Part shown: in pieces, positions 9,381 to 20,417 of the stretch
Position numbering within the stretch: the stretch's first letter is position 1
How the letters are laid out: each line of letters opens with the position of its first letter
From: Azolla caroliniana
Taxonomy: Eukaryota > Polypodiophyta
NCBI GenBank assembly: GCA_043228905.1
Contig: JBHGNT010000004.1
Span: 24,428,001-24,492,000 of the forward strand
Length of the DNA: 64,000 nucleotides
Direction of reading: 5' to 3'
Made by a program: the position numbers and the translations under genes
The notes under the pieces: generated by a model
Told to the model about the DNA's origin: nothing
The model's database searches: none
The model's input: the letters and a program-made list of their open reading frames with translations, nothing else

Positions 9381-11475
9381 GATTTGGGCGAACGGTCATA
9401 AATTGTACAGTTCGTCGTCCATCTTCACTACGGATTTTCGCATAGGCAGAACCATTGTCGAGGACTTTGGTCTCCATCCGTACGGCTGTAATGTATGGTT
9501 GCCCCAGGATTATTGGATAGGTAGATCCTTCCTGCACAAAGAAATGTTGATCTACCTCTATATCACCAATAGTAACCTTTACATTTGGGCATGCACCAAA
9601 TAAATCTTCCGTGACTGATGTGGCAGCTTTTACTCGCCAACCATGTTGAGTATCAATTGGCCATCTACCTTTCCTGTAAAAATCAGCACTCATTATATTT
9701 ATTTCAGAACCATGATCAATAAGTGCCATCACGGGGTCTGGAACATTTCCAATCTTCACATGATGCTCAGTAGTGGCTCTTGCCCAACATTTGAGAGAGT
9801 AATGGCTTCTTACATCTGTTGAATTTATCATTGAGGTTGATGCATGTTGAGAGTCAACAACAATATTGTTTGACTCGTTGCTCACCACTTCATATGCCAC
9901 CTTCGGATTTGTCTCTTTAACCTGCTCATTTACTTGCTTCTTTCTTCGCACAATATCAATTATTTCATCATGAAATTCCTTTTTTGCAATACCTAACACT
10001 TCTCTTAGTGTAAATTCTACTCGACTGTCTAGTATTCTTGTTTCTAAAACTTTCTTTAAATCTGTATCCTTTTCAATATCAGACATTAATTTGAATGAAG
10101 GACCAGATTTACCTTTTTCAACTTTTGCGTCCATCTCTTTTCTTTTGCTTTCTCTTGTTTCATGCTTTTTGGTTGAGCCAATCTCCTCATCCGATCTTTT
10201 CCTTTTTTCTTCCACTATCACCTCATGCTCTTGGTGTTTTGCCATTTGAGCATAGACTGTCATAACATCTACTGGAACATCCCATCCAGTGTTTTTCCTC
10301 ACAGAATCTCCGGCAACACGAAGGTCTTCCATCTTCATCTTTTGTTTTTGTGCGGTACTTACAACCTTCTCCCAGAATGGTGATCGGGATGGCATGTCAT
10401 CGAGACGCACCCCTGCCGTTGCCGAGTAGTACATTGCGGAAGCCTTCTTTGCTTCAGCTTCTTCAAATTTAACCTTAACACCACCATCACCAAAGTTCTT
10501 TGTAAGCAGAGATCTAGTTTCAGTTAAGTAAATGTTACCATTTTTCCAATAGACCAAGTCTCGATTCTCCATGTCTTTATATTCTTCACAATCACGTAGA
10601 CGATGGTCGAGACTATCACACCACATGCATCGAGGTCGAAATGGTTCCCTTGACCTCGAAGTCTGACCATTCTCAAGCTTTGCCACTTTAATTGTTAGAT
10701 CTTTCATACTTTGAACTAAATCATCAAGCAAAAACTCACTCTTAGTTCCCGTCATTTCTCGTGGTTGATGGACCATTTCGTGTGATGGTTCTCGACCAAG
10801 TCTTTGAACTTCGATGTTTTGCTCAAGCCGATTTGTGTTTCCCACATGTGGTATTTGTAGCATTACACCATTCCTTTGCATTCTTTTCATAAATTTATTA
10901 CAAGCATTTGTTACCTCATTCCAATCTGTCGTTATACCATCCTCGGTATTTGGCACTTCAAGCATAAATTCCAATTCTTTTCTATATCTCTTGTCAACTG
11001 CCTGCAAAAATAAAGCAACCTTTTGCCAAGACAAAGAATTTCTTTCTTCTGGCTTTAGGTGTCCATACATCCTATCAAACTCTCTTTTTGTGTCAGACAC
11101 AGATAACCCTTTATCTTCTTTTAAGATCCATTCATGAAATGAACGCATAGTAACTCGAGAGAAATCCTCACGAGCATATTCAGACACAAGTGCTTCTTTG
11201 AATGCATTCCAATCCAAACTATGCAATGCTTGTATTTCATGAATTCTATCTCTTAATTCCATGTCCACTAATTTATAAAAGTTTGCTATCATATTGACAT
11301 CATTTATACCAAACATTTCCATTTCATCATAATATATATTCACATACTTCGAAATATTTGTGCCATCAAACATACCAATCTTCTCTCGGACTTCTCGTAA
11401 GGCATGAAATAATCGATCTTGATTCAACTTTTTAATAAACAACATTACCGGATCCATTGTACTCGTACTTGCCAT
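9301..11475 (-). CDS. Gypsy-A gag-protease polyprotein
   Basis: 724 codons, uninterrupted, starting with ATG 68 nt inside the 5' LTR. The N-terminal 250 residues are a retrotransposon gag capsid-like region. A CCHC zinc knuckle (CMWC-x4-H-x4-C) lies near residue 284 and would bind genomic RNA. A Lys/Glu-rich linker follows. An aspartic-protease domain covers about residues 575-690 with the active-site sequence ALIDHGSEIN, in which the usual DTG/DSG is DHG. Gypsy-B has the same DHG, so it is not a private mutation. The stop lies inside an 80-bp overlap with pol, which is read in the +1 frame. How pol is expressed (frameshift or separate initiation) cannot be told from sequence. Confidence 0.93.
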   Translation of the reverse strand: MASTSTMDPVMLFIKKLNQDRLFHALREVREKIGMFDGTNISKYVNIYYDEMEMFGINDVNMIANFYKLVDMELRDRIHEIQALHSLDWNAFKEALVSEYAREDFSRVTMRSFHEWILKEDKGLSVSDTKREFDRMYGHLKPEERNSLSWQKVALFLQAVDKRYRKELEFMLEVPNTEDGITTDWNEVTNACNKFMKRMQRNGVMLQIPHVGNTNRLEQNIEVQRLGREPSHEMVHQPREMTGTKSEFLLDDLVQSMKDLTIKVAKLENGQTSRSREPFRPRCMWCDSLDHRLRDCEEYKDMENRDLVYWKNGNIYLTETRSLLTKNFGDGGVKVKFEEAEAKKASAMYYSATAGVRLDDMPSRSPFWEKVVSTAQKQKMKMEDLRVAGDSVRKNTGWDVPVDVMTVYAQMAKHQEHEVIVEEKRKRSDEEIGSTKKHETRESKRKEMDAKVEKGKSGPSFKLMSDIEKDTDLKKVLETRILDSRVEFTLREVLGIAKKEFHDEIIDIVRRKKQVNEQVKETNPKVAYEVVSNESNNIVVDSQHASTSMINSTDVRSHYSLKCWARATTEHHVKIGNVPDPVMALIDHGSEINIMSADFYRKGRWPIDTQHGWRVKAATSVTEDLFGACPNVKVTIGDIEVDQHFFVQEGSTYPIILGQPYITAVRMETKVLDNGSAYAKIRSEDGRRTVQFMTVRPNHERNKQELRDHSIPKDCDDFDNQVFD

Positions 11476-11520
11476 GTTGATGTTGATCTTTACTTTAGAT
11501 GTCTCTTCTACTTCCCCGTT

Positions 11521-11540
11521 TCACGTCGGGTTCACCAAAT
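11521..11540 (-). other. Gypsy-A primer binding site, tRNA not identified
   Basis: On the minus strand, just inside the 5' LTR, the sequence reads TGGTGAACCCGACGTGA. It begins TGG as expected for pairing with a tRNA CCA end, but it does not match initiator Met or any other plant tRNA 3' end that I can recall. Gypsy-B has nearly the same sequence at the same position, which supports the assignment. Confidence 0.6.
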
Positions 11541-12048
11541 TGTGTCGTGGCGTGGCTCGCCTAGAAGCGTAGCGTTGCGTAGACAAAAGATATCGTGAAA
11601 GTGAGGAAGGAATCACTGGGATTATGGACGGAAGAGACGAAAGGGTAGAGATAGATAAATAGTGATCAACAAGATATGACAAGATAGGATATAGAATGAT
11701 ATTTGAAGCAATAAAAGAGATTTATAATTATTTGATGAAAGAGTTACAAAAGTGGTTGTTCACGTCGTTGAACCTCCGAACTTTGTCTTGCAAGGTAATC
11801 GCTCTTCTCTTTCTTGATCGTCGACCACTACAATCTTCACTTCAATATTTTAATGAAGATAAGGCTCGAACCGCCTCCCTCTTGTTGAGAGTTGACCACC
11901 ACGACCGCCAAGCTAGAGCTCCACCTTTCTCTTGAACTTCTTCCTTTCTTTCTCTATTTTATGGTATCTCTTATGTAATACATAATTTGATTGATATCTC
12001 ATACATATCCCCCTTTGATCTTCTCTTTCACCATTTAAATAGGTGCCC

Positions 12049-12152
12049 CCATGCATATGATGCATTGGAGGGTACAAATCATGCATGTAGTGCATGAAAT
12101 GCATGTGATGCATGATCGCCATTTGGCATTCATGCATTACATGTGATGCATG
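12049..12152. promoter_or_regulatory. Cluster of ATGCAT motifs in Gypsy-A 5' LTR
   Basis: The same seven-motif cluster as in the partner LTR. In sense orientation this copy lies within the promoter-bearing 5' LTR and could affect transcription of the element. Confidence 0.5.
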
Positions 12153-12242
12153 ATAAACATCTCGCTCATTTGAGCTTTTATGTATGAAACAATATATGCA
12201 ATAACAATAAACATGAAAACATAATCTTAAAGAGAAAGGGCC

Positions 12243-12297
12243 TAGCCTAATGGTAGGTGTGTTGACTTTAGTGTATGAGGTTGTGGGTTCGAGTCTC
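12243..12297 (+). repeat. tRNA-like A/B-box module 1 in Gypsy-A 5' LTR
   Basis: The copy of module 1 with the better B box, GGTTCGAGTCTC. It is on the strand opposite to the element's genes. Confidence 0.5.
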
Positions 12298-12407
12298 AAA
12301 ATACTATTGAATACAACATGCAACTTTATTTTTATATCATGAAGCAAATCCTTTATGTAATATAAAGTATATATAAAGTATGCTTTATTTTCTGAATATT
12401 ATTAGTG

Positions 12408-12463
12408 TAGAGTAAATGGTAAGATTTGAGAGTCATAGGGTGGGCTTATTGGTTCAAGTCCTC
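12408..12463 (+). repeat. tRNA-like A/B-box module 2 in Gypsy-A 5' LTR
   Basis: The copy of module 2, B box GGTTCAAGTCCTC at 12451-12463, followed by an AT microsatellite (12480-12510). Confidence 0.45.
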
Positions 12464-12631
12464 TCTTGTTCGTGTAATATAATATATTTATATATATATA
12501 TATATATTATTTTTCTTTACATATATATAATATTATCATATGTGTTGTTATAAAACATTATCAAATGTTATTTTAGTTACGTATTTATCTTATTGTAGAC
12601 TTTTAATGTGAAGCTTTCGTACTTCACGACA

Positions 12632-14353
12632 GCGGCAGTACTCCTCGAACTGCCCCCGGTATTCTCCTCCGTTATCTGCTCGAACTGCCTTCAGCTTCCG
12701 GCCGGTTTCTCTTTCCACTCTTGCGTGGAGCTCTTTGAAGACGGATAACACCTGATCCTTCATCTTCAACGGTGTGGCCCACAGCTTCCGGTTGTGGTCA
12801 TCTATGAACGTCATGAAGTACTGCGCTCCGGCATGTGACTTCGTGTCTACTTGACACACATCCGTATGCACCAACTCCAGTGGTGCATTACGTCTCATCG
12901 GTGGCCTTGGTCGGAAAGAGGTCCGGTTTTGCTTACCGGCCAAACAATCAGTGCACTTCTCCAAGTGCACGTTCTTCACTGGAATGAGGTTGTTGTCTGC
13001 AAGCCTCTTCATCCCCTTCTCGCTCATATGACACAGCCTCTTGTGCCACAACTCACCGGCAGTGTCAGATGCCATGTTCACTTCTTCCGGACATAACCGG
13101 GCACTCATCAGGTACAATGTGTTGACCTTCCGGGCCCGAGCCACAATTAGGTTCCCTTTGCTGAACTTCATGACACCATTTCGGATGCTACCCGTGTAGC
13201 CTTCATCGTCTAGCCGACCGGCTGATATCAGGTTCAGACGAACCTCCGGAACGTGTCGGACATCCTTCAGCAGCAACTTGCATCCGGTTGGTGTTGACAG
13301 CCACAAGTCTCCTATGCCGACAATTCGGCATGTGCCTTCATTCCCCATCCGGACACAGCCGTGATCACCGGCTGAGTAGGATGAGAAGCATTTTCAGTTC
13401 GGGGTAAGGTGGAACGATGCTCCAGAGTCTACCACCCAGGTCATCTCGTCGCCGGCAAGGTTTATCTCACTCTCCTCGGTGATGAGCATCAACTCTTCTT
13501 CACTTGCCGCGATTGTCGTTGTTCCCTTCTGATCCGGCCCCCTCCGGTCTTTACCGTTCCAGTCCGGGGTCCGCTTCGAATCGGTACCGTCGGTCTCCTT
13601 ATCTTTTCGGAAATGCCGACAGTTCTTTTGGAAGTGTCCCGGCTTGCCGCAATAGAAGCAAGTGGGCCTCCCCCTTGACTTTGACCGTGTCCCCGACTTC
13701 TGCCGGTTCTGGGGACTACAGTTTCTATGTCTTCCGCGTTCCGATTCGGTAAGGAGCGCTTTGGAGTCGGAGCTCGTATCCTTATCTTTCCGACGCGCCT
13801 CCTCATCTAGCAAGCTCGACTTTACTCTTGCTAGGGATAACCGTTTTCCTTCCGGCCCGGCGTTGCCCAAAGTGACAACCAATGTCTCCCAGCTATCCGG
13901 GAAGGAACCGAGCAGGAGTAGTGCTAGTACCTCATCGGCGAGAGGTACTTCCAATGAAGTTGCCTAGTGGATCAGCCCCTGGAAGGCATTCATGTGCTCC
14001 GCCATGCTAGAGCCATCTTGGTACCGGAGTCTTACTAGCTTCTGGAATACCGAAACCTGATTAACAACATTTTTGTTTTGAAACATTATGCTGATCTTCT
14101 CCCAGAGCTCATGAGCTTTGCTCTCTTCATTGAAGTTGTTGTACAGGCTCATGTCGATGAAGCACCGTATGTACGCCATTGTCTTCATGTGCATCACCTC
14201 CCATATCGCGGCGTCGATTTTGTCCGACCTCTTGTCCCCGAACTGAATCGGCAGCCAGAGGTCTTTAACCACGAGCATGTCCCTCATCTTCGACTTCCAC
14301 ACTGAATAGTTGGAGCCGGTGAGCTTGAACATGCCGCCAAATGATTTGTCCAT
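12632..14353 (-). pseudogene. Copia-1 gag-pol, 5' part: gag, protease, N-terminal half of integrase
   Basis: The frame starts at the ATG at 14353, 16 nt downstream of the primer site. It runs through a copia gag domain (an LTGSNYSVWKSKM stretch), a CCHC zinc knuckle (CFYCGKPGHFQKNC), the protease site DSGAS, the pre-integrase HHCC region (LWHKRLCHMS ... CTDC) and the integrase core up to DNGGEY. There it is cut by Gypsy-A. In-frame stops are at 13964-13966 (TAG) and 13394-13396 (TGA). Both are explained by C to T changes in CAG and CGA codons, and there is no frameshift. The rest of the protein resumes at 4719. Non-functional as it stands. Confidence 0.92.
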
Positions 14354-14368
14354 TTTTTGTGTCGTTTT

Positions 14369-14380
14369 GCTCTGATACCA
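14369..14380 (-). other. Copia-1 primer binding site (initiator tRNA-Met)
   Basis: On the minus strand this reads TGGTATCAGAGC, complementary to the 3' end of plant initiator tRNA-Met, the usual primer of plant copia elements. It lies 2 bp from the 5' LTR edge. Confidence 0.95.
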
Positions 14381-14382
14381 CT

Positions 14383-15141
14383 TGTCGAGAACTGAACGCT
14401 CCCTATACGCAACGCTCGGCCACAACCAAGCTTAGATTCATGCACAGAAAATGGGAAATAAAGAACGACACAAAGGAGAGAAAAGGTACACAAGATGTTT
14501 ACGTGGAAAACCCAAACTAAGGGAAAAAACCACGGCAGCCCACAGGCTGCAAACTATCACTATGTTGGAATGTACAAACAGTGAGTTCACGGAGGCAACG
14601 ACCTCGTGCTCACGATCTTCGCCACAGGCGGCGGTTACAACAGAGGCAACGATCTCTTTCTCTCTTTCTCTCTCTCTCTCTCTGTATACTGTTACGCGCT
14701 CTAATCTCGTGCAAAACAAGAATGACAACGACAACTCTCACTAAAGGTTTGCCCCAAGTCATATTTATACTAATATGACTTTTCGGCTATTTACAAATAT
14801 AGCCTCGATGGACTCTTAGAAACATATTTACGAATATGTCTCTTCATCCGGTTCTCACCGGGTCTGCACCATCCGGTTCTCCGTAGCCGAGTACTCCTCA
14901 TCCGGTCTTCACCGGGTCTGTATCATCCGGCTCTCCGTAGCCGGGTACTCCTCATCCGGTTCATACCGGGACTGCACCATCCGGTTCTCCGTAGCCGGGT
15001 ACTCCTCATCCGGTCTTCACCGGGTCTGTATCATCCGGCTCTCCATAGTCGGGTACTCCTCATACGGTTTTGGCCTCGGCCGAGTTTGTTCATCGACACT
15101 GTTCTTCTCCCTTCCCATCCGGAGGGACCTGTCTCCCAACA
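14383..15141 (-). repeat. Copia-1 5' LTR
   Basis: 759-bp LTR matching 1566-2380 closely, with four 54-bp tandem units (14844-15059) instead of five. The CAATC duplication follows at 15142-15146. In sense orientation this LTR holds the promoter for the element; I did not identify a convincing TATA box. Confidence 0.95.
14844..15059. repeat. 54-bp tandem repeat x4 inside LTR
   Basis: Four units of the same 54-bp repeat found five times in the partner LTR. The copy-number difference arose during or after integration. Confidence 0.9.
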
Positions 15142-15146
15142 CAATC

Positions 15147-15655
15147 TTCCATGAACTTCCTTATTGGAACCACTTATTTATCATTTATATTCTTGATCTA
15201 ATGCATACTTTTAAGAATATTGCATGTTAAATGAATGATCATGTAATTGGGAAACACAAGCATCGAAGTGTACTAGAAGGCTTATAAGCTATACATTTGA
15301 GCCAAGAGTTCATAGATCAATGAGGATGGAAATTTGCCTCAAGCTTCTTGGGCCTTACTGAAGGTTGTTTGGATTGAGGCCAAAGATGATCAATTTGTGA
15401 GCATCTTCTTCTTCTTTATTTTTAAAAGATATCCTGTCACTAGTGTAAACATTTTGCAAGATTTTAAACTCTTAGATGTGATCGGCGGGGGAAACAACCA
15501 TATCAGAGGTTGAAAATGCCAATAAGGAGTGTCGTAATTGGATGTCATGAATGGAGTAGCTGTCCAGATGATAAGAAACTCAAGCCATTGAACAATTTTA
15601 GCATAAGAATCTCCAACTATACTATCCTATTGACCCTTCAAAGTATGAACTATGT
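15147..15655. other. Spacer between Copia-1 and LINE remnant
   Basis: AT-rich sequence without a recognised gene. It may include the 3' UTR of the minus-strand LINE that follows. I could not find its poly-A tail. Confidence 0.4.
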
Positions 15656-15659
15656 ATAA

Positions 15660-18600
15660 CCAAATATTTGAAACCAATTAAGCTTGTGATGTTTTAAGTT
15701 GATGGAAAATGAGAGACCACCGAGCCTTCCAGATGCGATATACAGTGGTACTACTCAGTATCTCCCATACTTGTTCGACTTCCTTTCGTATTCCTGAAAA
15801 CTGTAATGACAACAATGGTAATGACATTGTATGAACACTTCCAGATTTAGTGTAAAATCCATGGTCCATAGATTCAATGTCATAATGGAACGCATGACAG
15901 ACAAGTGATGTCCAAACCACCATGTCCCAAGTGAAAACCAATGGGGGAAAATAGTTAGCAAAAATTCTAAGGAGATGTTGCGATATCAACTGAGACTCGA
16001 TGCATTCCCATAAACAATGTTAAATTTGAGTTTCCATTTGTAAATGGCATCGAGCACAACCAGAAGATACTCCCATCCTATGCAAGCATGTGCCAACTGG
16101 CTCAATGTACAAGTAACCATTGTATATGCAATATTTGGTGTGGTTGTTTTCTTGCCCATAAGATAACCTAGAAATTTGCAAGGAATTGAGGAGTAATACC
16201 TTGTTGATTCCAATATTGAAATGCAATTGGTAACACATCCCACGTATCTGAAAGCACATGTCTTCCCATATGTACAGAATATTGGAAGAAATTGAACTTG
16301 TGACTTGTAAAAGGATCTGTCCACTGATAATCAATTGGGTCCCAATCTAATTTGAATACCGGTTTTTTAGCCAACACCCACAACCTCCAATGTGCCCTTA
16401 TTTCCTCTATCATTGGATCAATATACCATTTACGACCGGCATATCCGATGACCATTATCTTGTGTTCAATAGCATAAGGGTAATCTATCACCATTTCCCA
16501 TGATGGAGACAATTGGTTTGTTTCATCCACCTCAAAAAATTGGTAGGTCTTATCATATGAATACCCCTTAACATCCAAGAGTACTTCCAATCTTGAAAAA
16601 ACCCAACACATATATGGTTAGAGTTATTGGGTGGTATGGGGAGTCTACTCATAGCTTCCTGAATTTGTTGATACATTATTTGACCGCCATGCACATTACC
16701 TAGGATTCCTTTTGAATCCCATGAACGTGATAAAAATTCTTGCCAAGTCCGAACTGTTTTCACAAGACCTTCTGTCATTTTTCCCCACGATAACCGTTGT
16801 CTAGAACCCATCACTAAACCATCTGAGGTTGTAAACAACGGGTTCCAGACTATCCTTTGTCTGAGATAATCAAGATAATGTTTGGGGTTGGGTTTATTGC
16901 GGAGCAAACCAGGTAATACTTGTTTCCATGATGAAAATAATGTCCTAATATATTTGTCTTCCCATCACTAGTTGAAGGTACTCGGAAATTTTCCTTAAAT
17001 ATCCAATTTACATCCTTCGATTAGGGGGCATCTAAGCGAGGAGAGAAATCTGAACAATGGTCAAGTAATAATACTTTCCATATGTCTTGCCCCAGCGTAA
17101 ATCCTCTAATGAGCAACTTACTTAACAATGCTCTTGATTGATTTATTGGATCAATAATACCTAATCCTCCTTTAGAACGAGGTAAGGTAATAACATCCCA
17201 TTTCACTTTAGATTGAACATTGCCTTCTGTTTTACCAGACCACAAGAAATTACGAATCAGTTTATGTATTTTCAGAATACATGACTTGGAGAATATCCAA
17301 CATGACAGAACATACCATGTTGAAGCCAATAAAACGTGATTGGCAACTACAATCCGGCCAGCAAAAGATAACTTGGCTGACCTCCATAATAACAACTTTT
17401 TCCGCAATGACAATCGGAGGGGTGCCACTTGATTTTCCATTGAAAGATCAATACCTATCGTACATCCTAGGTACAAAATTGGGCAACCTAATGGTATCCA
17501 CTAAAATTGCATAGCTACATCCCCCACCCAAAATGCAAAGGACTTGTTCCAATTGACCAGTGCACCTGAAGCCTTGCAGAATGTGGATATGGCCAATTTT
17601 GTTTTTTGGAGATTTTCCGAATCACCTTTAAGTATAGGGCAGTGGCATCTGCAAATTCAACATCCCTTACTTTTATATTTGAGAGTGGGATGCATAGTCC
17701 ACATATACCAATATCACCAACATTCAAAAAAGAAATCATTGGCTCAGCAAAAAACAAAAACGGGAAGGAAGCCAAAGGACAACCCTGACGAATTGACCGA
17801 GAAATAGAAAACAAAGGGCCATAATTCCTAGCCAGTAAGAGTCGGCTTTGTGCAGAATTATATAATGAAGAAATACCTCTTATCCATTGTTTTGAGAAAC
17901 CAAAATGAGCCAATACAACTTGTATAAATTCCTAGTCAACACAATCGTAAGCTTTCTCAAAATCAAGCATAACAATGGCCAACTTTTGATTAGATTTGGC
18001 TGCCAAGGCAACAAAATTCCCAAAATGTATAAACATTATCCAAAATGCTCCTTTCTCAAATGAATCTTGTTTGAGTCAGATGTATAATTGTAGGCATCAT
18101 AGTACTAAGTCGTATACTAATTGTTTTATCTAGGATTTTATACATTGTATTCAGTAGTGTAATCAGACGCCATTTCTTGATGTCCAGTGAAGGACCGTCT
18201 GATTTAAGGATAAGGTAAATTAGTCCTTCTGTAAAATGTGAAGGCATATTACCCTCTTGAAGAATTTGTTGGAATGTTATACATCAATATGCTTTAAACA
18301 AGTCCCAATATTTAATGAAGAATGTTGGGGTTAGACCATCCATACCTAGACAACAATTTTTAGGCAAAGCTTGAAGTGCTTCACTCAATTCATCATAAGT
18401 AAGAGCATCCTAAAGACGCACATTCATATTTTGTGTTATTCTTGAATTCAACTTATTCCATACACAGGACCAACTTATTAAATCCTATCGGAAAAGGAAA
18501 CAACTGACAATAAGTTGGAATAGTATCGTGTGGCTATTTCTCTCATCACTTGAGGGTTAGATGAGATAGTCCCATTCTCATTTTGTAGTTGTTTGAGACC

Positions 18601-19190
18601 ATAATTCAATCACTTATAATGAAAAACTATTGTCTAACAACTGATTTTTTGGAATCTTCATATTGGAGAATTCTTTAAGGTTTTGAGTCAAGACTTAAAG
18701 AATAACTGGAGCATGATCAGAGAAGGTGATTCCTGGCATTATATGTATTGTACCAGTTGTTGAAAGATATTTGCAAGATAAGTAGAATCTATCCGGGCTA
18801 GATAAATTAGTAACATTTACATGCCTATCTGATCTTGAAAACAAAAGTGAGGTGTTTGTATGAACCATCAAAGGAGCGCGCCAAGCATCTAATATTTGTA
18901 AGGAAAACACCAATTGTTCCCACATTGCTAATTCATGGCCATGTATCGTGGTTGAGCTACATCCCATTCTATCAAAACATGTCCTAGTGTTCCAGAACAT
19001 GTCCTAGTGTTCCAGATAGAATAGAACCATAACAAGAAATTCTAAAAGTATTTAAATGATGTTCTTGTACAAAAAGAAAATCTAGGGATCCTCCACCCAC
19101 TACGCATTTGTTAATTTCTTGATGGAGACGATGTTTGTATCATTTATATAAGGGCCCCCCTAACCCCTGAGCATTTCATGACATCACTCG
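15660..19190 (-). pseudogene. LINE (L1-type) ORF2 remnant: endonuclease, reverse transcriptase, zinc-binding C terminus
   Basis: Pieces appear in the order expected for a plant L1 ORF2 on the minus strand. An endonuclease part near 18700-19190 contains SRSDRHVN and the SDHAP motif. The RT start is at 18056-18247 (KKWRLITLLNTMYKILDKTI). The RT core at 17515-17913 has RQGCPLA but FADATALYL in place of FADDTALYL, so a catalytic Asp is lost. A post-RT segment lies at 17021-17476 (KLSFAGRIV, GGLGI). A zf-RVT-like C terminus covers about 15680-16900 (RIWKARW near the end). Many stops and frameshifts separate the pieces. No ORF1 or target duplication was identified. Confidence 0.85.
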
Positions 19191-20417
19191 CATTTAAGGA
19201 AACTTAGGTTGTTGTGTCGCCATTTTCATGTTTTTCGCTAATAGCTCCAAATTGACCTCATTGCCATCTTGCTCACCACCATCTTGCTCACCACTTAGCG
19301 AACATGATAAAGGTATCACATCATGTACCTTGTGAGCATCTTCTTGATTTGTATGACGTTTAGGATGTAAGGTGTGTTGAGCACCTCTCTCATTCTCACT
19401 CTTTGATCGTCCACAACCTCATGTGCGCATGCACTCTCAATTCCCATTATCTCAAAGGGAAGAGATCCCATCTCACATAGTACAAACATGAATGTCAATT
19501 ATATATTGACTCGAACAAGCTTCCTTAGCAAGAAATCTTAGATGATCATATTATAGGACTTGAAGGTAAAGTATGATCCATGGGAACAAATCGTCACATT
19601 TTCCTTAGCATGTAGTAGTGAGTCTCAAAATTCAAATTGAGACTACGCAATCTAAGAGATAAACTGCATGTAGGTATAGATTCAAGCTGAAAACATGAGG
19701 ACCAAAATCAAAAGTGATCACACATTGTATTGCAATAGCATGATGGCCACTAACTCACTAACCTAGTGAAGACAGCCCAATGAGTCTCCTCACCTATGCC
19801 CTAACACCCTCATTCCACCTCAAAGAGAATGTGAGATGGAGGAAGTAATGGTGCAGATCATTATGAGTCGTATGAAAGGGGATGGGACAAGGAAACACTC
19901 AAGAGGCCAACAAAACAAATGTAACCGCACATCAGTACAATGTTCATTAGCGGTGACAACCCAAGAGCACCTAAACCTTCAGAGCACACTTGACTCATAC
20001 AATTCTAGAATTGGTTGCACAAGGAAGTAGGACCAACACAGATCTCTAACAATTCAGATGTAAGCCTACATAATTATTTGGAAATGGAGGATCCATCCCT
20101 CCATTGTGGGTGAAGAATCCCACATAGCAACTTGTAGTTGCTCCAGAGGATGCCAATGGGGTCCTTTCGTTTGAATGAATCGCCGCCCCAAGTTGGTTAG
20201 GTGAGGCCAGAAGTTCGTGTTCAAACCCCGCTATCCCATCATGTGGTCATTGAGTAAGTTAGTGAGATTTGAACCCAAATGCATTACTTTGGGCAAGATT
20301 GAGGCAAACTTAGTAGATAGTAAGGAGATTAAAAGAAGCTTGTATTTCTTGTAGAATGAAGAGGGAACACTTACATCATGGAGTGATATTACAAATGAAC
20401 ATAGTTTTGTTGCTCAA
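19191..20417. other. Spacer between LINE remnant and OVATE gene
   Basis: No clear gene. It may hold decayed LINE 5' sequence on the left. The right part (20300-20417) is the probable 3' flank of the OVATE gene. A weak SINE-like segment is listed separately. Confidence 0.4.
20160..20330 (+). repeat. Possible SINE remnant
   Basis: GGTTAGGTGAGG (A-box-like) followed after about 25 bp by GTTCAAACCCC (B-box-like), inside otherwise unremarkable sequence. The spacing is short and no poly-A or target duplication was found. Confidence 0.25.

Larger units (their letters stand above)
4720..12631 (-). mobile_element. Gypsy-A: young, nearly intact Ty3-gypsy element nested in Copia-1
   Basis: A 7.9-kb element with LTRs of 1087 and 1089 bp that differ at only about half a dozen sites plus an AT-repeat length, so insertion was recent. 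LTR ends are TGTCGTG...CACGACA, a 7-bp inverted repeat. The target duplication is GCGG (4716-4719 and 12632-12635), or AGCGG if the terminal A is shared. Two long minus-strand ORFs encode gag-protease (9301-11475) and RT-RNase H-integrase (5847-9380); integrase lies after RT, the gypsy order. I see no chromodomain. Of the elements here it is the best candidate for a copy that could still be active. Confidence 0.95.
11543..12631 (-). repeat. Gypsy-A 5' LTR
   Basis: 1089 bp and nearly identical to 4720-5806. Small open frames seen in both LTRs are duplicated only because the LTRs are, so they are not evidence of genes. Confidence 0.95.
1566..15141 (-). mobile_element. Copia-1: complete Ty1-copia LTR retrotransposon, split by Gypsy-A
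   Basis: Both LTRs are present (1566-2380 and 14383-15141). They begin TGTTGGGAG and end CTCGACA on the minus strand. The flanking target-site duplication CAATC is perfect (1561-1565 and 15142-15146). A primer binding site for initiator tRNA-Met sits 2 bp inside the 5' LTR and a purine tract abuts the 3' LTR. Domain order is gag, zinc knuckle, protease, pre-integrase zinc region, integrase, reverse transcriptase, RNase H, which is the copia order. Gypsy-A (4720-12631) is inserted in the integrase region. Without it the element would be about 5.7 kb. The coding frame is intact end to end but for eight in-frame stops, so the copy cannot encode its own proteins. Confidence 0.95.
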
